A stretch of 64,000 nucleotides of DNA from contig CAJTZD010000004.1 of assembly GCA_910584235.1 (NCBI GenBank), positions 1 through 64,000 on the forward strand. The letters run 5' to 3'. Positions 33,833-43,391 of the stretch are shown here, piece after piece. Position 1 is the stretch's first letter, and each line of letters opens with the position of its first letter. The stretch comes from an uncultured Acetatifactor sp. Its GTDB lineage: Bacteria > Bacillota > Clostridia > Lachnospirales > Lachnospiraceae. The notes beneath the pieces were generated by a model. That model ran no database searches. It saw nothing but the letters and a program-made list of their open reading frames with translations, and was not told the origin of the DNA. Position numbers and translations under genes: made by a program.

Positions 33833-35140
33833 TTGCGGCAGGTTGCTGTAGACTTGGCAAAATATTATAGATTGTCCGAAGAAGTCTTTTATAAGAAGAA
33901 AGGCAAGGTAGTCAATGTAGTGGGCCTGACCATTGAGTCGGCAGGGCCTGACGCGAGACTGGGCGATATCTGTGAGATTACGCCTGAGGGCGGGGAGAAG
34001 CCGATTCTGGCCGAAGTGGTGGGCTTCAAAGATAAGAAGACCCTGCTGATGCCTTATGATTCCGTGGACGGCATCGGCCTGGGCTGTATCGTGGAAAATA
34101 CGGGGGCTCCTCTGCGGGTGCCGGTCAGCGAGGCGCTTTTGGGCAAGACTCTGAACGGACTGGGGATACCCGTGGACGGAACGCGCTTTGACGGTGTGCC
34201 CTATCTGGTGGAGGCGGCGCCTCCCGATCCCATGAGCAGGAAGATTATAGATTCCGTGCTTCCCTTAGGTGTCAAAGCCGTAGACGGGCTGATCACGGTA
34301 GGCAAGGGACAGCGCATCGGTATCTTTGCCGGTTCCGGGGTGGGAAAGTCCACTCTGATGGGAATGTTTGCCCGCAACACCAAGGCGGACATCAATGTCA
34401 TCGCCCTTATCGGTGAGCGGGGCAGGGAAGTGCGCGAGTTCATAGAGCGGGATTTGGGGGAAGAGGGCATGCGGCGCTCGGTAGTGGTGGTGGCTACTTC
34501 AGACAGGCCGGCTCTTGAGAGAAATAAGGCGGCAAAGACTGCTACGGCCATCGCCGAGTATTTCCGTGACAGAGGCAGGGATGTGCTTCTGATGATGGAC
34601 TCTCTGACCCGTTTCTCCATGGCTCAGAGGGAGATCGGACTGGCCAGCGGAGAACCGCCGGTGACCAGAGGATATCCGCCCAGCGTATATTCGGAGATGC
34701 CAAAGCTTTTGGAGCGGGCCGGGTGCGCGGCCAGAGGGTCTATTACGGGTCTGTATACCGTGCTGGTGGACGGCGACGACTTCAATGAACCTATTACCGA
34801 TACAGCCAGAAGCATTCTGGACGGACACATTATGCTGGACAGAAAGCTGGGGCATAAAAACCATTACCCTGCCATAGATATTTTGCAGAGTATTTCCAGA
34901 TGTATGTCGCAGATTGCGTCAAAAGAACATAAACAGGCGGCCGGGAAGTTGAAGAATGTCCTTGCCACCTACAATGAGGCGGAGGATCTGATCAATATCG
35001 GCGCCTATAAGAACGGCAGCAATCCGTCCATCGACTACGCCATATCCAAGATTGAGGCTGTGAACAAGTTCCTCTGTCAGGATGTGGATGAGAAATTCAG
35101 TTTCGAGGACAGTGTAAACATGCTGCAGAGATTGTTTTAA
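33833..35140 (+). CDS. fliI: Flagellar export ATPase FliI
   Basis: A 435-residue ATPase related to F1-beta that energises type III export. Walker A FAGSGVGKSTL (about residues 162-172), Walker B VLLMMDSLTRF, and the ERGREVREFIE and RGSITGLYTVLVDGDD motifs are all present. The start is TTG 33833, with GAGGAGGA eight bases upstream; no nearby ATG fits. Located between fliH and fliJ, its partners. Confidence 0.96.
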   Translation: MRQVAVDLAKYYRLSEEVFYKKKGKVVNVVGLTIESAGPDARLGDICEITPEGGEKPILAEVVGFKDKKTLLMPYDSVDGIGLGCIVENTGAPLRVPVSEALLGKTLNGLGIPVDGTRFDGVPYLVEAAPPDPMSRKIIDSVLPLGVKAVDGLITVGKGQRIGIFAGSGVGKSTLMGMFARNTKADINVIALIGERGREVREFIERDLGEEGMRRSVVVVATSDRPALERNKAAKTATAIAEYFRDRGRDVLLMMDSLTRFSMAQREIGLASGEPPVTRGYPPSVYSEMPKLLERAGCAARGSITGLYTVLVDGDDFNEPITDTARSILDGHIMLDRKLGHKNHYPAIDILQSISRCMSQIASKEHKQAAGKLKNVLATYNEAEDLINIGAYKNGSNPSIDYAISKIEAVNKFLCQDVDEKFSFEDSVNMLQRLF

Positions 35141-35175
35141 CTATATAAAAAAGCATGTCCTGCGGAGGAGACGGG

Positions 35176-35649
35176 ATGGCAAGATTTCGATATTCCATGC
35201 AGAGTATTCTGAATATAAAGATGAAGATGGAGACCCAGGCAAAGCAGGAATTCTCCGCGGCACGGGCTGCTTTGGATGAAGAGGAGCAGCGCCTGGAGGC
35301 ATTGTACGGCAGAAAGAACGGCTATGAAGAGGCTGGAAAGAAGCTTTTGTCCGGTACGCTGAAGCTTCGGGAAATCAACGAGAACAAAATGGCCATCCGG
35401 TGCATGGAGGATTACATAGAAAAACAGCAGATTAACGTGAACATGGCGCAGGAAAAGCTTGAGATGGCCAGAGAGAAGCTCACGGAAGTGCGAATGGAGC
35501 GCAAGACTCACGAGACATTGAAAGAAAAAGCTTTCGAGGCCTTTCTTATGGAGGAGAAGAGGCAGGAGAGCAAGGAGATAGACCAGCTGACCAGCTATAC
35601 CTATGGACAGCGCAGAAGTGAAGAGAGCGCGGTAAGCGTATCTGTTTAG
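35176..35649 (+). CDS. fliJ: Flagellar export chaperone FliJ
   Basis: A 157-residue coiled-coil protein (RFRYSMQSILNIKMKMETQ at the N-terminus, then long heptad-bearing helices rich in Glu, Lys, Arg). FliJ links the FliI ring to FlhA. The start is ATG 35176, after GGAGGAG; an upstream frame extension to 35155 adds only seven residues without a site. Family assignment rests on position and the N-terminal pattern. Confidence 0.9.
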   Translation: MARFRYSMQSILNIKMKMETQAKQEFSAARAALDEEEQRLEALYGRKNGYEEAGKKLLSGTLKLREINENKMAIRCMEDYIEKQQINVNMAQEKLEMAREKLTEVRMERKTHETLKEKAFEAFLMEEKRQESKEIDQLTSYTYGQRRSEESAVSVSV

Positions 35650-35662
35650 GAGAGATTATCAT

Positions 35663-36556
35663 ATGGCAGCAAAAGAATTGAGCCCCTCCGCCGCTCCAAT
35701 GACGGCGGCAGAGGATGAAAAAGCAAGGCTGAAAGAAGAGAAAAAGAAATTCAAGCAGGAACAGAAGGCCCAGAAAAAAGAAGCCAAAAAAAGAGCGGCA
35801 GAGATCGCAAAGCAGGAGGAGGCCTTAGGCGAGGACGGCGGCAACGGCCTGGTGACTTTCTTTGCCACATTGCTGATTGTAGTCCTGTGGCTGGCTATTG
35901 TCTGCGTGGTGATTAAAATGGATGTGGGCGGTTTCGGAAGCAGCGTGCTGGCGCCTATCTTAAAGGATGTACCCGTGGTCAATAAGATTCTGCCCTCGAA
36001 ATCTCTTCCGTCCTCTGAGGGGAGCGCAGACGGGGAGAGTTACGGGGGATATGAGAGCATTGACGAGGCTGTGGCTTATATCAGGCAGCTTGAGTTGGAA
36101 CTGGAGCGGGAACAGACCGCTTCCAGGGACAAGGACACACAGCTTGACGAGCTGAAAGCAGAGGTTCTGCGTCTGAAAGAATTTGAGGAAAAGCAGGCGG
36201 AATTTCAGCGGATACAGACGGAATTTTTGGAGCAGGTCGTTTACTCGGAAAAGGGACCCGGTCCGGAGGAATATAAGAAGTTCTATGAGGCCGCAAATCC
36301 GGCTTCCTGGGAATATGTCTACAGGCAGGTGGTTACACAGTTGGAGGCGGATAAAGAGGTTCAGGACTTTGCGAAGACCTATGCCGAGATGAAGCCTAAA
36401 CAGGCCGCCGGTATTTTCGAGGAAATGACAGACAATCTGGATCTGGTGGCAGAGATTCTGAATGCCATGGCAGTGGATGAGAGAGCGAAGATTCTGGGGG
36501 TTATGGACTCCGAAGTGGCTGCAAGGCTCACGAAAATGATGAATCCGGACTCTTAA
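35663..36556 (+). CDS. MotE-like coiled-coil protein with MgtE_N-type domain
   Basis: A 297-residue protein with a Lys/Ala/Glu-rich cytoplasmic start, one membrane helix (about 68-90; VTFFATLLIVVLWLAIVCVV), a coiled coil (about 135-185) and a C-terminal MgtE N-domain-like module (TYAEMKPKQAAGIFEEM ... AVDERAKILGVMD). This is the architecture of MotE/YlxF proteins encoded between fliJ and fliK in Gram-positive flagellar operons. In other bacteria MotE supports stator or MotC function; in Firmicutes its role is unsettled. Confidence 0.82.
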   Translation: MAAKELSPSAAPMTAAEDEKARLKEEKKKFKQEQKAQKKEAKKRAAEIAKQEEALGEDGGNGLVTFFATLLIVVLWLAIVCVVIKMDVGGFGSSVLAPILKDVPVVNKILPSKSLPSSEGSADGESYGGYESIDEAVAYIRQLELELEREQTASRDKDTQLDELKAEVLRLKEFEEKQAEFQRIQTEFLEQVVYSEKGPGPEEYKKFYEAANPASWEYVYRQVVTQLEADKEVQDFAKTYAEMKPKQAAGIFEEMTDNLDLVAEILNAMAVDERAKILGVMDSEVAARLTKMMNPDS

Positions 36557-36662
36557 GGATGATATTTCGGAATCCGAAATTAATTTTAGGGATAATATTT
36601 TGATGCCCGGGCGTCAGGATATTTATCATAAATCCCAAATAGAAAAAGAAAGGAGGGTAAGG

Positions 36663-38018
36663 ATGACAAGCACGGCAGTAAAGGGAGTCGGTTCGCTTTT
36701 TGCGGACATGACAGCTACACAGGCGGGTAAAAATGCGCCGGGAGCCGGTAATTTTCAGGATGTCTGGAATGACCAGCTCAACAAGAACGCGGCGGAAAAT
36801 ACCTTTTCGGACAGCGCAGTGCAGACGGCTAAAAAGCAGAATGCTTCCAACGAGGAGATCCAGAGAGGTTCTTCCCTGAAGACAAAAGAGAATCAGGTCG
36901 TACAGGAGGAACCGCAGGAAGTACAGGAGCTGTCTCCGGAAGAGCAGGAGCAGGCCATGGAGGTGTTAGTCAGCGGGGCTCTTAAGCTGATACAGGAGAT
37001 TGCGGACGTATTCGGCATCACTGTGGAAGAGCTTCAGGCCGCCATGGAGGAACTGGACATGGGCCAGCTGGATGTGCTGGATACGTCTAAGCTTGGCGCA
37101 CTTTTGCTGAAACTGGGCGGCACCCAGGAGCTGTACGCACTGATTACAGACGGCGAGCTGTATGACAATTACCGGATGCTGATGGACCAGTTAAGCGGTA
37201 TTCTTGAGGAAAGCGCGGATGTGCTGGAGACAGAGCCGGAGAATTTGCTTCAACTGCTTCAGGAGAATCCTGAAAGCAAGGTACCCGTGGAGACAGAGAT
37301 TGTCGGGACGCAGCAGCCCAGGGAACAGACGGAGCTCTTAAGACAGGATGAGCAGCCGGCGGAGGTACCATCCGGAACGGACATGAATGCGCTGCAGGAG
37401 ACGGCCCGGAAAGGCCAGGAGACCCAGCCCGACGCGGGAAAGCAGGAACAGCATTCTCATGAAAAGTCCGAGAAGCAACCTCAGATGAATCTGTTCGTAC
37501 AGAATCTCAGGGCAGAGCAGTTCCAGCCGGAGGCGGTACAGAGTGTGCCCCAAAACAGCCCCTGGAGTGAGAACACCCAGAACATCATGAATCAGATCCT
37601 GGATTACATGAAGCTTCAGCTGAATACCGACAGTACGAATCTGGAGATGCAGCTGCACCCCGCAAGCTTGGGAACGCTGCAGATACAGCTTGCTTCCAAG
37701 GCGGGTGTGGTCACGGCGAACTTCATAGCCCAAAACGAGGCGGTGAAAGCGGCGTTAGAGACGCAGATGATTCAGCTCAAGGAGCAGTTTGAAGAGCAGG
37801 GTATCCGGGTGGAGTCCATTCAGGTCACGGTGGAGACCCATGAGTTTGAAAGAAACTTAGACGAACAGGGCCGGGGCAGGGAGAGACAGCCGGAGAAGAA
37901 AAACCGCTCAAGGAAAATCAACCTGGCAGGGGCAGTATCCATGGAAGACGCGGAAGCGAAAGAATCGGCGGCGGACAGGATGACAGCCACCGGCAGCACA
38001 GTGGAGTACACTGCGTGA
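36663..38018 (+). CDS. fliK: Flagellar hook-length control protein FliK
   Basis: A 451-residue exported ruler/substrate-switch protein. The first 300 residues are Gln/Glu-rich and variable; the C-terminal Flg_hook domain (about 325-420) is clear, with LEMQLHPASLGTLQIQLASK and LKEQFEEQGIRVESIQVTV. The start is ATG 36663, after AAAGGAGGGTAAGG; a frame extension upstream to 36600 is not supported. flgD follows 67 bp downstream. Confidence 0.92.
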   Translation: MTSTAVKGVGSLFADMTATQAGKNAPGAGNFQDVWNDQLNKNAAENTFSDSAVQTAKKQNASNEEIQRGSSLKTKENQVVQEEPQEVQELSPEEQEQAMEVLVSGALKLIQEIADVFGITVEELQAAMEELDMGQLDVLDTSKLGALLLKLGGTQELYALITDGELYDNYRMLMDQLSGILEESADVLETEPENLLQLLQENPESKVPVETEIVGTQQPREQTELLRQDEQPAEVPSGTDMNALQETARKGQETQPDAGKQEQHSHEKSEKQPQMNLFVQNLRAEQFQPEAVQSVPQNSPWSENTQNIMNQILDYMKLQLNTDSTNLEMQLHPASLGTLQIQLASKAGVVTANFIAQNEAVKAALETQMIQLKEQFEEQGIRVESIQVTVETHEFERNLDEQGRGRERQPEKKNRSRKINLAGAVSMEDAEAKESAADRMTATGSTVEYTA

Positions 38019-38085
38019 CGGAATACGGAAGAGGAACATTCCGGACAGAAAATCCGAAAACAGAAACGAAGAAAGGAGAACAAAG

Positions 38086-38811
38086 ATGAGTGTATTGATG
38101 GCACCCGTGAAAGACGGTAAAATCGTGGAGACGGATTCTCAGAATTCCCTGAAGAAAGCCAAATCCTCCGACAACAACGGTATGGATAAGGATGCGTTCC
38201 TACAGCTTCTGGTAGCGCAGATGCAGTATCAGGATCCTCTGGAGCCTACCTCTAACACAGAGTATATTTCCCAGTATGCACAGTTCTCGCAGGTAGAGCA
38301 GATGCAGAATATGGCGTCTACATCAGAGCTGGCAAGGGCTACTTCCCTGGTGGGAAAAGAAGTCTATATCAAGACCACTGATTCAAAAGGAGATCCCAAG
38401 CTTCTCTATGGTAAGGTGGATTATGTGGTATTCGAGAACAACAAGGCGTATCTTGCCATTGACGAGTCTCTCTATGCGCTGGAAGATCTGGACACCGTTG
38501 TGGATCTGGATTATAAGAATGCTTTCGATAAGGCATACGACTTCACAGTGGCTCTGAACAAGCTTCCTGTGGTAGGCGGTATCGACCTGTCCTATGCGGA
38601 GGATATTGATAAGCTTGAGAAGATCTATAATGAGATGACCGATTACGAGAAGAGCTTCCTGACGGACGAAAATGTGAATAAGCTGAAGAAGTATATCGAG
38701 AAGCTCAAAGAAGTGCGCGAAGCCGCAGGCATAAAACCGGATGGCGATGGGAGTGAAGAGAAGCCCGATACCGAGGGCTCAGAGGGGACAGAGGGCGCTG
38801 AAGGAGTGTAA
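38086..38811 (+). CDS. flgD: Hook-capping protein FlgD
   Basis: A 241-residue hook scaffold protein. The conserved N-terminal block (about 25-75: DKDAFLQLLVAQMQYQDPLE, then YISQYAQFSQVEQM) is diagnostic. The usual FlgD Ig/tudor portion is short here, and the C-terminus is an acidic Gly/Glu tail with TEGSEGTEGAEG. ATG 38086 follows AAAGGAGAACAAAG. The tail is unusual for the family. Confidence 0.93.
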   Translation: MSVLMAPVKDGKIVETDSQNSLKKAKSSDNNGMDKDAFLQLLVAQMQYQDPLEPTSNTEYISQYAQFSQVEQMQNMASTSELARATSLVGKEVYIKTTDSKGDPKLLYGKVDYVVFENNKAYLAIDESLYALEDLDTVVDLDYKNAFDKAYDFTVALNKLPVVGGIDLSYAEDIDKLEKIYNEMTDYEKSFLTDENVNKLKKYIEKLKEVREAAGIKPDGDGSEEKPDTEGSEGTEGAEGV

Positions 38812-38859
38812 GTTCTGCTGACAGCGTTTCCGATCAAGGGTAAAAAGGAGCATACAGGG

Positions 38860-39258
38860 ATGGATATTCAGAACAATGGCTATATGTCCATTGCGCAGCT
38901 GACGGATCAATACTTGGGAAAGCCCAAGAGAATACCGGTCCGGGAGACCAAGGATGGTCTGACCTTTCAGGATGTCCTGCAGCGGAAAACACAATCCGGC
39001 GCCTGCGATCTCAAGTTTTCCAAGCATGCTATGGGAAGACTTGCCGACCGCAATATAGAGCTGAACGATAGTCAGTTGGAGCGGCTTGCATCCGGCACCA
39101 GGAAAGCGCAGCAGAAAGGCATCAGGGATTCGCTGGTAATCGTGGATTCACTGGCATTCATTGTGAATGTGCCTAACCAGACGGTGGTCACTGCAATGGA
39201 CAGCGCGCAGACAGATGAGAACATATTTACGAATATCAACGGAGCAGTTATCATGTGA
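38860..39258 (+). CDS. TIGR02530-family flagellar operon protein
   Basis: A 132-residue protein with FSKHAMGRLADRNIELN in the middle and LIVSVPNQTVVTA-like FIVNVPNQTVVTAMD near the C-terminus, which I recognise as the TIGR02530 family found between flgD and flgE in Gram-positive flagellar operons. Exact function is not established; a hook assembly role is inferred from its fixed position. ATG 38860 follows AAAAAGGAGCATACAGGG. Confidence 0.85.
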   Translation: MDIQNNGYMSIAQLTDQYLGKPKRIPVRETKDGLTFQDVLQRKTQSGACDLKFSKHAMGRLADRNIELNDSQLERLASGTRKAQQKGIRDSLVIVDSLAFIVNVPNQTVVTAMDSAQTDENIFTNINGAVIM

Positions 39259-39352
39259 CCGGACCTTTTGGGGGTCAGAGCTTCTCGAATGACAGAGGGA
39301 GGCGCGCTTCGTTGGACTCACACGAGCAAGAATTTAGGAGGAAACAAGCACT

Positions 39353-40786
39353 ATGATGAGATCACTTTTCTCTGGTGTGTCGGGACTTAAGACGCATCAG
39401 ACCAGAATGGATGTTATCGGTAATAACATTGCGAACGTGAATACGGTAGCATACAAATACAGCTCCATGACCTTTGCGTCATTGATGAGCCAGACTACAC
39501 AGAGGGCCAGCGGCGCCAATGCGACTACGGGTACCGGCGGCGTCAACGCAAGGCAGATCGGTCTGGGCGTTAAGACCAGCGCCATCAATATCAACATTAC
39601 GGCCCAGGGAGCCAGCCAGTCAACGGGCAATCCCTTTGACATCATGATCACGGGCGAGAACTTCTTCGTGGTCAGCGACGGCAAACAAAACTACTTCACC
39701 AGAGACGGATCTTTCTACGTGGACGGAGCGGGAAACCTGGCCATGACCAGCATCGGCTACAATGTCATGGGCTGGCAGGTGGATACGGATCCGGTCACCG
39801 GGGACGTGAGAGGCATTAAAAAGGACACGGTGTCCGCACTGCGCATCATGAGTTCCGCCAATATGACTTATCCCCCCGAGGCCACCAGCGACGCTTATAT
39901 GTCCGGTATCATTGATTTGAACGATACGGACGTGACGGCCACCGGGGGCAAGGTGGTGAATCTGAATTTCTATGACGCCCTGGGGTATACGTACACGGCG
40001 AAGTTTGCGTTTAAGCAGGATCCGGGAGATCCTGCCAACAACGTGCCGGCAGACAAATATAAGTATACTATGTCTCTCACGGAGATTCAGGACTCCAAAG
40101 GGAATAAAGTAGAGCTGCCTCAGGGTGTTGACTGGAATACTTTGATGCCTGACAAGACGATCACATTCGATCAGAAAACCGGTAAGATCAAAGAGCTTGT
40201 AGATGGTACTAATACGATTACCGATCTGACAAAGATGCAGATTAATCTGGCTTTTGCCCAGATCAGCGGTGTAGACAATAATACGCCTGCTAATCCTACA
40301 GGCAATTTCCGCGATATCACAATGGATCTGTCTCAGTTGACTACGTTCGACAACAAGGGCACCTCCACCGCAGGGGCCACCAACGGCAAGGACGACCAGT
40401 ACAACAGCGGCTCCGGCCGCCGGGTGGGCGCGATGATCGGCGTAGCGATCCAGCAGAACGGCGAGATCTACGCAAGCTATGACAACGGCATGACCAAGCT
40501 CCTTGGCCAGATTGCCACCGCCAGGTTCCCAAATGCTTCCGGTCTGGAGAAACAGGCGGATAACCTGTACTCCGCTACCATGAACTCCGGTTCTTTCGAC
40601 GGTATCGGCGTAGACATCACCGCTGACGGCGGCTATATGTCCACGGGACAGCTGGAGATGAGTAATGTGGATTTGTCTTCGGAATTTACGGAGATGATCA
40701 CCACACAGCGCGGCTTCCAGGCTAACAGCCGTATCATAACCGTATCGGATACGCTTCTGGAAGAATTAACAAATCTGAAACGATAA
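39353..40786 (+). CDS. flgE: Flagellar hook protein FlgE
   Basis: A 477-residue hook subunit. N-terminal MMRSLFSGVSGLKTHQTRMD and VIGNNIANVNTVAYK, the central FlgE/F/G domain with GNPFDIMITGENFFVV, and the C-terminal SNVDLSSEFTEMITTQRGFQ and ANSRIITVSDTLLEEL are typical. ATG 39353 lies after TTAGGAGGAAACAAGCACT; a second ATG follows directly. The preceding 94 bp hold no gene. Confidence 0.95.
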   Translation: MMRSLFSGVSGLKTHQTRMDVIGNNIANVNTVAYKYSSMTFASLMSQTTQRASGANATTGTGGVNARQIGLGVKTSAININITAQGASQSTGNPFDIMITGENFFVVSDGKQNYFTRDGSFYVDGAGNLAMTSIGYNVMGWQVDTDPVTGDVRGIKKDTVSALRIMSSANMTYPPEATSDAYMSGIIDLNDTDVTATGGKVVNLNFYDALGYTYTAKFAFKQDPGDPANNVPADKYKYTMSLTEIQDSKGNKVELPQGVDWNTLMPDKTITFDQKTGKIKELVDGTNTITDLTKMQINLAFAQISGVDNNTPANPTGNFRDITMDLSQLTTFDNKGTSTAGATNGKDDQYNSGSGRRVGAMIGVAIQQNGEIYASYDNGMTKLLGQIATARFPNASGLEKQADNLYSATMNSGSFDGIGVDITADGGYMSTGQLEMSNVDLSSEFTEMITTQRGFQANSRIITVSDTLLEELTNLKR

Positions 40787-40823
40787 TTTGTTCTCGCATT
40801 TTGGCTTAAGCTGTGATATAATA

Positions 40824-40847
40824 GGGGGGCTGAAAGAAACGCCCCCC
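40824..40847 (+). terminator. GC hairpin between flgE and flbD
   Basis: GGGGGGC (40824-40830) pairs with GCCCCCC (40841-40847), loop TGAAAGAAAC; the next bases are ATATTCTTG with no T-run. Immediately before it, TATAAT occurs at 40817-40822 without a convincing -35 at 17 bp, so a weak internal promoter is possible. It may attenuate transcription or protect an mRNA end. Confidence 0.5.
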
Positions 40848-40881
40848 ATATTCTTGTAAGAGATGGGAAAGAGGCATTGGA

Positions 40882-41067
40882 ATGATAGAAGTGACAAAGC
40901 TGAACGGTATCAAGATTCTTGTGAATCCGCATTTGTTTGAAGTCGTGGAGGAGACCCCCGATACAGTAATCACTTTGACCACCGGGAAAAAAATAATTGT
41001 AAAAGAAAGTAGACAAGAGGTCAAAAATCTTGTAATATTATATAGAAAGGGTATTTTTGCGGAATAA
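40882..41067 (+). CDS. FlbD-family small flagellar protein
   Basis: A 61-residue protein with the FlbD family pattern (MIEVTKLNG-x-LVNPHLFEVVEETPDTVITLTTGKK near-complete, read as its parts). The gene is regularly found between flgE and motA; its molecular role is unknown, and it is unrelated to the Caulobacter regulator of the same name. ATG 40882 has a GAGGCATTGGA upstream. Confidence 0.88.
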   Translation: MIEVTKLNGIKILVNPHLFEVVEETPDTVITLTTGKKIIVKESRQEVKNLVILYRKGIFAE

Positions 41068-41098
41068 TCGAAAGAAGCAAAAGGGTTAGGTGATTGTC

Positions 41099-41896
41099 GT
41101 GGATATTGCGTCTTTAATTGGTATTATTTTATGTTTTGCGATGATGCTCTATGGTATCATAGACGGAGCCGGCATCAACAATCTGGTGAAAGAATACTGG
41201 AATATGCCATCGGCCGTTATTACGTTCGGCGGCGCGTTTGCCGCAACGCTGGCCTCGCACAGTCTGGCGGATTTCATAAACGGTCTGAAAAGCTTCACGT
41301 TGATTTTCAAGGCGCCGGCCATAAATACGGCCGAGATGATCCACAAGATTATCGACCTGTCCAATGTAGCCCGTAAGGAAGGACTCCTTTCCCTGGAGGA
41401 AGCCGCGGCGGATATGGATGACGCTTTTCTGAAGAAAGGTATCCTTTTGATGGTGGACGGCACGGATCCGGAACTGGTGCGGGCCATTATGGAGACAGAG
41501 CTGGTGAGCATAGAGGGCAGACACAAGACCTGTATCGGTTTCTGGGATACTCTTGGCGCCATGGGTCCTGCCTGGGGTATGATCGGTACACTGATCGGTC
41601 TGGTAGACATGTTGTACCATATGGATAATGTGGCTACACTGGGTCCTGCTATGGCCGTGGCGTTGATCACTACATTCTACGGCTCCGTTTTGGCCAATGC
41701 AATCTGTACGCCGGTATCCAATAAGTTGAAAGTAGACAATGCGGCGGAGATGATGCTGAAAGAGGTCATGATCGAGGGTCTGTTGTCCATACAGGCCGGC
41801 GAGAATCCCAGAGTCATTGAAGAGAAGCTGAAATCATTCCTGTCTCCGCAGGAGAGAGACGCCGCTTCCGGTTCCGACGGAGGAGGTGAGGAGTAA
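41099..41896 (+). CDS. motA: Flagellar stator protein MotA
   Basis: A 265-residue membrane protein with four helices (about 2-20, 30-48, 150-170 and 182-202). With MotB it forms the proton or sodium channel that drives the rotor. The conserved GPAWGMIGTLIGLVDML block and the cytoplasmic charged loop are present. Start chosen: GTG 41099 (MDIASLIG), with TTAGGTGA five bases before; GTG 41090 is in frame three codons earlier. The stop overlaps motB (TAATG). Confidence 0.94.
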   Translation: MDIASLIGIILCFAMMLYGIIDGAGINNLVKEYWNMPSAVITFGGAFAATLASHSLADFINGLKSFTLIFKAPAINTAEMIHKIIDLSNVARKEGLLSLEEAAADMDDAFLKKGILLMVDGTDPELVRAIMETELVSIEGRHKTCIGFWDTLGAMGPAWGMIGTLIGLVDMLYHMDNVATLGPAMAVALITTFYGSVLANAICTPVSNKLKVDNAAEMMLKEVMIEGLLSIQAGENPRVIEEKLKSFLSPQERDAASGSDGGGEE

Positions 41897-42723
41897 TGGC
41901 AAAGCGCAAAGAGGAAACGCCCCCCGCCGGTTCGCCGGCGTGGATGGCGACTTTCAGTGACTTGATGAACCTCCTTCTCTGCTTCTTTGTCATGCTTTTT
42001 GCCATGTCCAGTATCGAGGAGGCGAAGCTCCAGGAGTTTGTGGCAGCCATGAACAATACGTTCAGCGTGTTTGACGGCGGTGCCAGCGCAATCGGAGACG
42101 GTTTCCTGATCAGCAACGGAGTCAGCCAGCTCAATGAGCTAGACCAGTATATCAACAGCACGGGTAAAGTTGCTGACAGCGAGACTGACGGAGAGGACTT
42201 TGAGGAATATGAGATGTCTCCGGAGGCCATGGAAGAGATTCTTACGGATAAGATGCTTGCGGAGAACGAAGAGCGGGTAGAGCAGATTGAGGAAGCCCTG
42301 AGTGAGAATGACATTGCCGATGAAGTGGAGCTTAGCTTTACCGCCCAATATGTGAAACTGACTATGAACGGCGGCTTGCTGTTCGACTCGGGAAGTGCCC
42401 TGCTCAAGGATGACGCAAAGCTGATTATAGATAAGGTGGGCTTGATACTGGAGCGTTACGGGAACGGGGGCATTATAGAAATCGAGGGGCATACGGATAA
42501 TGTACCCATGCACAGCGCCCAATACCCCAGCAATGAGGAGTTGAGCAGCGCAAGAGCCTTGTCAGTGTTTTATTATCTGACTGAGACCACAACCTTGAAT
42601 CCTCTGAACCTGAAGCATGCGGGAATGGGGGAGAGAGTGCCCATTGCGGACAATTCCACGCCGGAGGGCAGGAGCAGGAACAGAAGAGTCGAGATTTTGA
42701 TCTATAATCCGTCCCAGAGTTAA
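41896..42723 (+). CDS. motB: Flagellar stator protein MotB
   Basis: A 275-residue stator subunit. N-terminal helix with the ion-binding Asp in ATFSDLMNLLLCFFVMLFA (about residues 17-35), an acidic plug/linker region (85-130), and an OmpA-like peptidoglycan-binding domain (about 140-270; IIEIEGHTDNVPMH, SSARALSVFYYL, RNRRVEILI). Overlaps the motA stop. Ion type is not decided by the sequence alone. Confidence 0.95.
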   Translation: MAKRKEETPPAGSPAWMATFSDLMNLLLCFFVMLFAMSSIEEAKLQEFVAAMNNTFSVFDGGASAIGDGFLISNGVSQLNELDQYINSTGKVADSETDGEDFEEYEMSPEAMEEILTDKMLAENEERVEQIEEALSENDIADEVELSFTAQYVKLTMNGGLLFDSGSALLKDDAKLIIDKVGLILERYGNGGIIEIEGHTDNVPMHSAQYPSNEELSSARALSVFYYLTETTTLNPLNLKHAGMGERVPIADNSTPEGRSRNRRVEILIYNPSQS

Positions 42724-42799
42724 GGTTTCTGTAAAAGTGACGGGAAAACAATGATGGAATCTGGGATAAATCTAGGATAGAAGGAAGGGTTTCCGTGAT

Positions 42800-43348
42800 A
42801 TGAAGAAGAATTTGTTAAGCGTGCTGATACTGGTACTGATGATTGTGAACATTGCTTTATCCGCAGTCATGATGATAAGCGTCACCAGCACAAACCAAAA
42901 GACGGCCGCACTCATGGACAGCATTGCCACTGCCATGAATCTGGAGTGGAACAGCCCGGGCAGCTCGTCGGAAGTGCCTCTGTCGGATTCCGAGGCTTAC
43001 AATCTGGACGGAGGGATGACAATTCACCTGGCTTATTCGCAGACAGTGGGAGAAGACGGTTCCGTCAGCACCAGTGACAAACAGATGTACATTGTATTTG
43101 ATATCGCTCTTTTGCTGAATAAGACCCATGAGGATTATGAAACTTACGGCGGAGACAACATGAGTCAGTATGACAGCATAATCAGGGATACAATTGAGTC
43201 TGTCGTTGACCAGTACACAGAGGAACAGTGCCGGGCGGATTTCAGCGGTGTCATCAGGGATGAGATTCTTGCCGCGATTCAGAAGCGGCTTAATTCAAAG
43301 GTCGTGTACGGAATTACGCTGAACAATGTGAAATACGGCGGCGGCTGA
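42800..43348 (+). CDS. fliL: FliL-like basal-body-associated protein
   Basis: A 182-residue protein with an N-terminal membrane helix (about 5-25; LLSVLILVLMIVNIALSAVM) and an extracytoplasmic domain ending in the stator-associating region (IRDTIESVVDQYTEEQC). It sits between motB and fliM as fliL does. FliL surrounds the stator and tunes torque. Sequence similarity is low, as usual for FliL, so naming leans on topology and position. Confidence 0.8.
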   Translation: MKKNLLSVLILVLMIVNIALSAVMMISVTSTNQKTAALMDSIATAMNLEWNSPGSSSEVPLSDSEAYNLDGGMTIHLAYSQTVGEDGSVSTSDKQMYIVFDIALLLNKTHEDYETYGGDNMSQYDSIIRDTIESVVDQYTEEQCRADFSGVIRDEILAAIQKRLNSKVVYGITLNNVKYGGG

Positions 43349-43391
43349 TGGACAGACAGGCATAAGATAATATGACAGGAGGTGGACCTGT

